Positions 5,733 through 6,163 of a DNA stretch of 6,163 bases are shown piece after piece. Position 1 is the first letter of the stretch; every line of letters begins with the position of its first letter. This DNA is from Bordetella sp. (GTDB lineage Bacteria > Pseudomonadota > Gammaproteobacteria > Burkholderiales > Burkholderiaceae_B): the NCBI GenBank assembly GCA_027450125.1, contig DAIDKG010000571.1, positions 1-6,163 on the forward strand, written 5' to 3'. A model generated the notes under the pieces. The model had not been told where the DNA came from. It made no database searches and worked only from the letters and a program-made list of their open reading frames with translations. The translations under genes and the position numbers were made by a program.

Positions 5733-6163
5733 ATGCCTCTGCATACCTGGCTCGCCTTCGTCGGCGCGAGCGTCATCCTGCTGCTGATACCCGGTCCGAC
5801 CATGCTGCTGGTCATCGGGGATGCGCTGGCCAATCGCGGACGGTCGGTCTGGAGCACGATCGCCGGCGTCGCGGCCGGGGACACGACATCGATGTCGATT
5901 TCGCTGGCCGGCGCGGGCGCCCTGCTCGCGGCATCAGCCGCAGCCTTCACGGCGCTCAAGCTCGTCGGCGGGACGTATCTGGTCTATCTGGGCGCGAAGT
6001 CCATGCTGAACGCGCGGCGCCTGCACGGCGACGCGGCGCAGGCCGCCTTGCCAGGGCGGCGCAAATCCGCGCGCCAGCGTTTCGTGTCGGCCTGGGCAGT
6101 GACCGCGCTCAACCCCAAGGGCATTGTTTTTTTTGTGGCATTCGTGCCGCAGTTCATCTCGCC
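5733..6163 (+). CDS. LysE/RhtB-family amino-acid exporter, N-terminal part (cut by window end)
   Basis: This is the first 143 residues of an inner-membrane exporter of the LysE/RhtB family, which pumps amino acids or related metabolites out of the cell. The full family length is about 205-210 residues, so the last third lies beyond the window. Residues 5-28 form the first membrane segment with the family signature IPGPTMLLVIGDAL (19-32). Further hydrophobic stretches lie at about 40-62 and 65-92, followed by a charged loop (about 93-118). The second signature, NPKGIVFFVAFVPQF, is at 127-141. The ATG at 5733 lacks a strong Shine-Dalgarno sequence but gives the normal family N-terminus. A promoter and an inverted repeat lie just upstream. 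The exported substrate cannot be told from sequence; homoserine/threonine or lysine names used in this family should not be assumed. An eight-T run (6127-6134) encodes part of the second signature. Confidence 0.9.
   Translation, partial: MPLHTWLAFVGASVILLLIPGPTMLLVIGDALANRGRSVWSTIAGVAAGDTTSMSISLAGAGALLAASAAAFTALKLVGGTYLVYLGAKSMLNARRLHGDAAQAALPGRRKSARQRFVSAWAVTALNPKGIVFFVAFVPQFIS

Noticed and set aside
4671..5744. Long minus-strand open frame (357 codons) opposite the LysR gene
   Set aside because: It mirrors the regulator's codons, has Arg/Gly/Gln-rich composition with no recognisable domain, and overlaps a gene with clear family motifs.

Overview
The window is GC-rich and gene-dense. It carries six protein-coding genes, two of them cut by the window edges, and nothing that looks like an insertion sequence, prophage, tRNA, rRNA or CRISPR. 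Codon use, protein style and the dif-like sequence suggest a chromosome of a betaproteobacterium, probably the Alcaligenaceae (Bordetella/Achromobacter type). That placement is inference from style; no search was run.

Left part (1-1383): the C-terminal 395 residues of a P2A-type cation-transporting ATPase (calcium-pump-like), then a 195-base gap. Near its middle, at 1229-1256, is a 28-bp sequence matching 23 of 28 bases of the Escherichia coli chromosomal dif site, including an unbroken 19-base core. This is the most notable object here: it suggests the window lies at the replication terminus, where XerC/XerD resolve chromosome dimers. The only two exact KOPS octamers (GGGNAGGG) I found both point toward it, though two is not more than chance predicts.

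Middle part (1384-3635): a stand-alone HD-GYP cyclic-di-GMP phosphodiesterase-type protein with an added C-terminal four-cysteine zinc ribbon converges, with an 18-base gap, on a membrane site-2 protease (M50) carrying two CBS domains. Upstream of the protease gene is an FNR/Anr-type box, TTGATCTGGGTCAA on the minus strand, placed with a -10-like hexamer exactly as in a class II FNR promoter. This suggests induction under low oxygen. Cation ATPases and CBS metalloproteases are often found in FNR-controlled accessory clusters, so the ATPase, HD-GYP and protease genes may belong to one low-oxygen or stress region.

Right part (3636-6163): a zinc-free quinone-oxidoreductase-like dehydrogenase is divergent from a LysR-type regulator across a 99-base AT-rich gap full of inverted repeats. 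This is the classic layout of a LysR regulator and its target. Downstream of the regulator lies the start of a LysE/RhtB-family exporter, cut by the window end, with its own sigma-70-like promoter overlapped by a 7-bp inverted repeat. A TTATCCATG word occurs in both intergenic regions flanking the regulator, so it may control the exporter as well.

I found no clear sign of a wholly new multi-gene system. The points most worth checking are the dif candidate, the FNR-type promoter, the zinc-ribbon HD-GYP architecture and the shared operator-like word.
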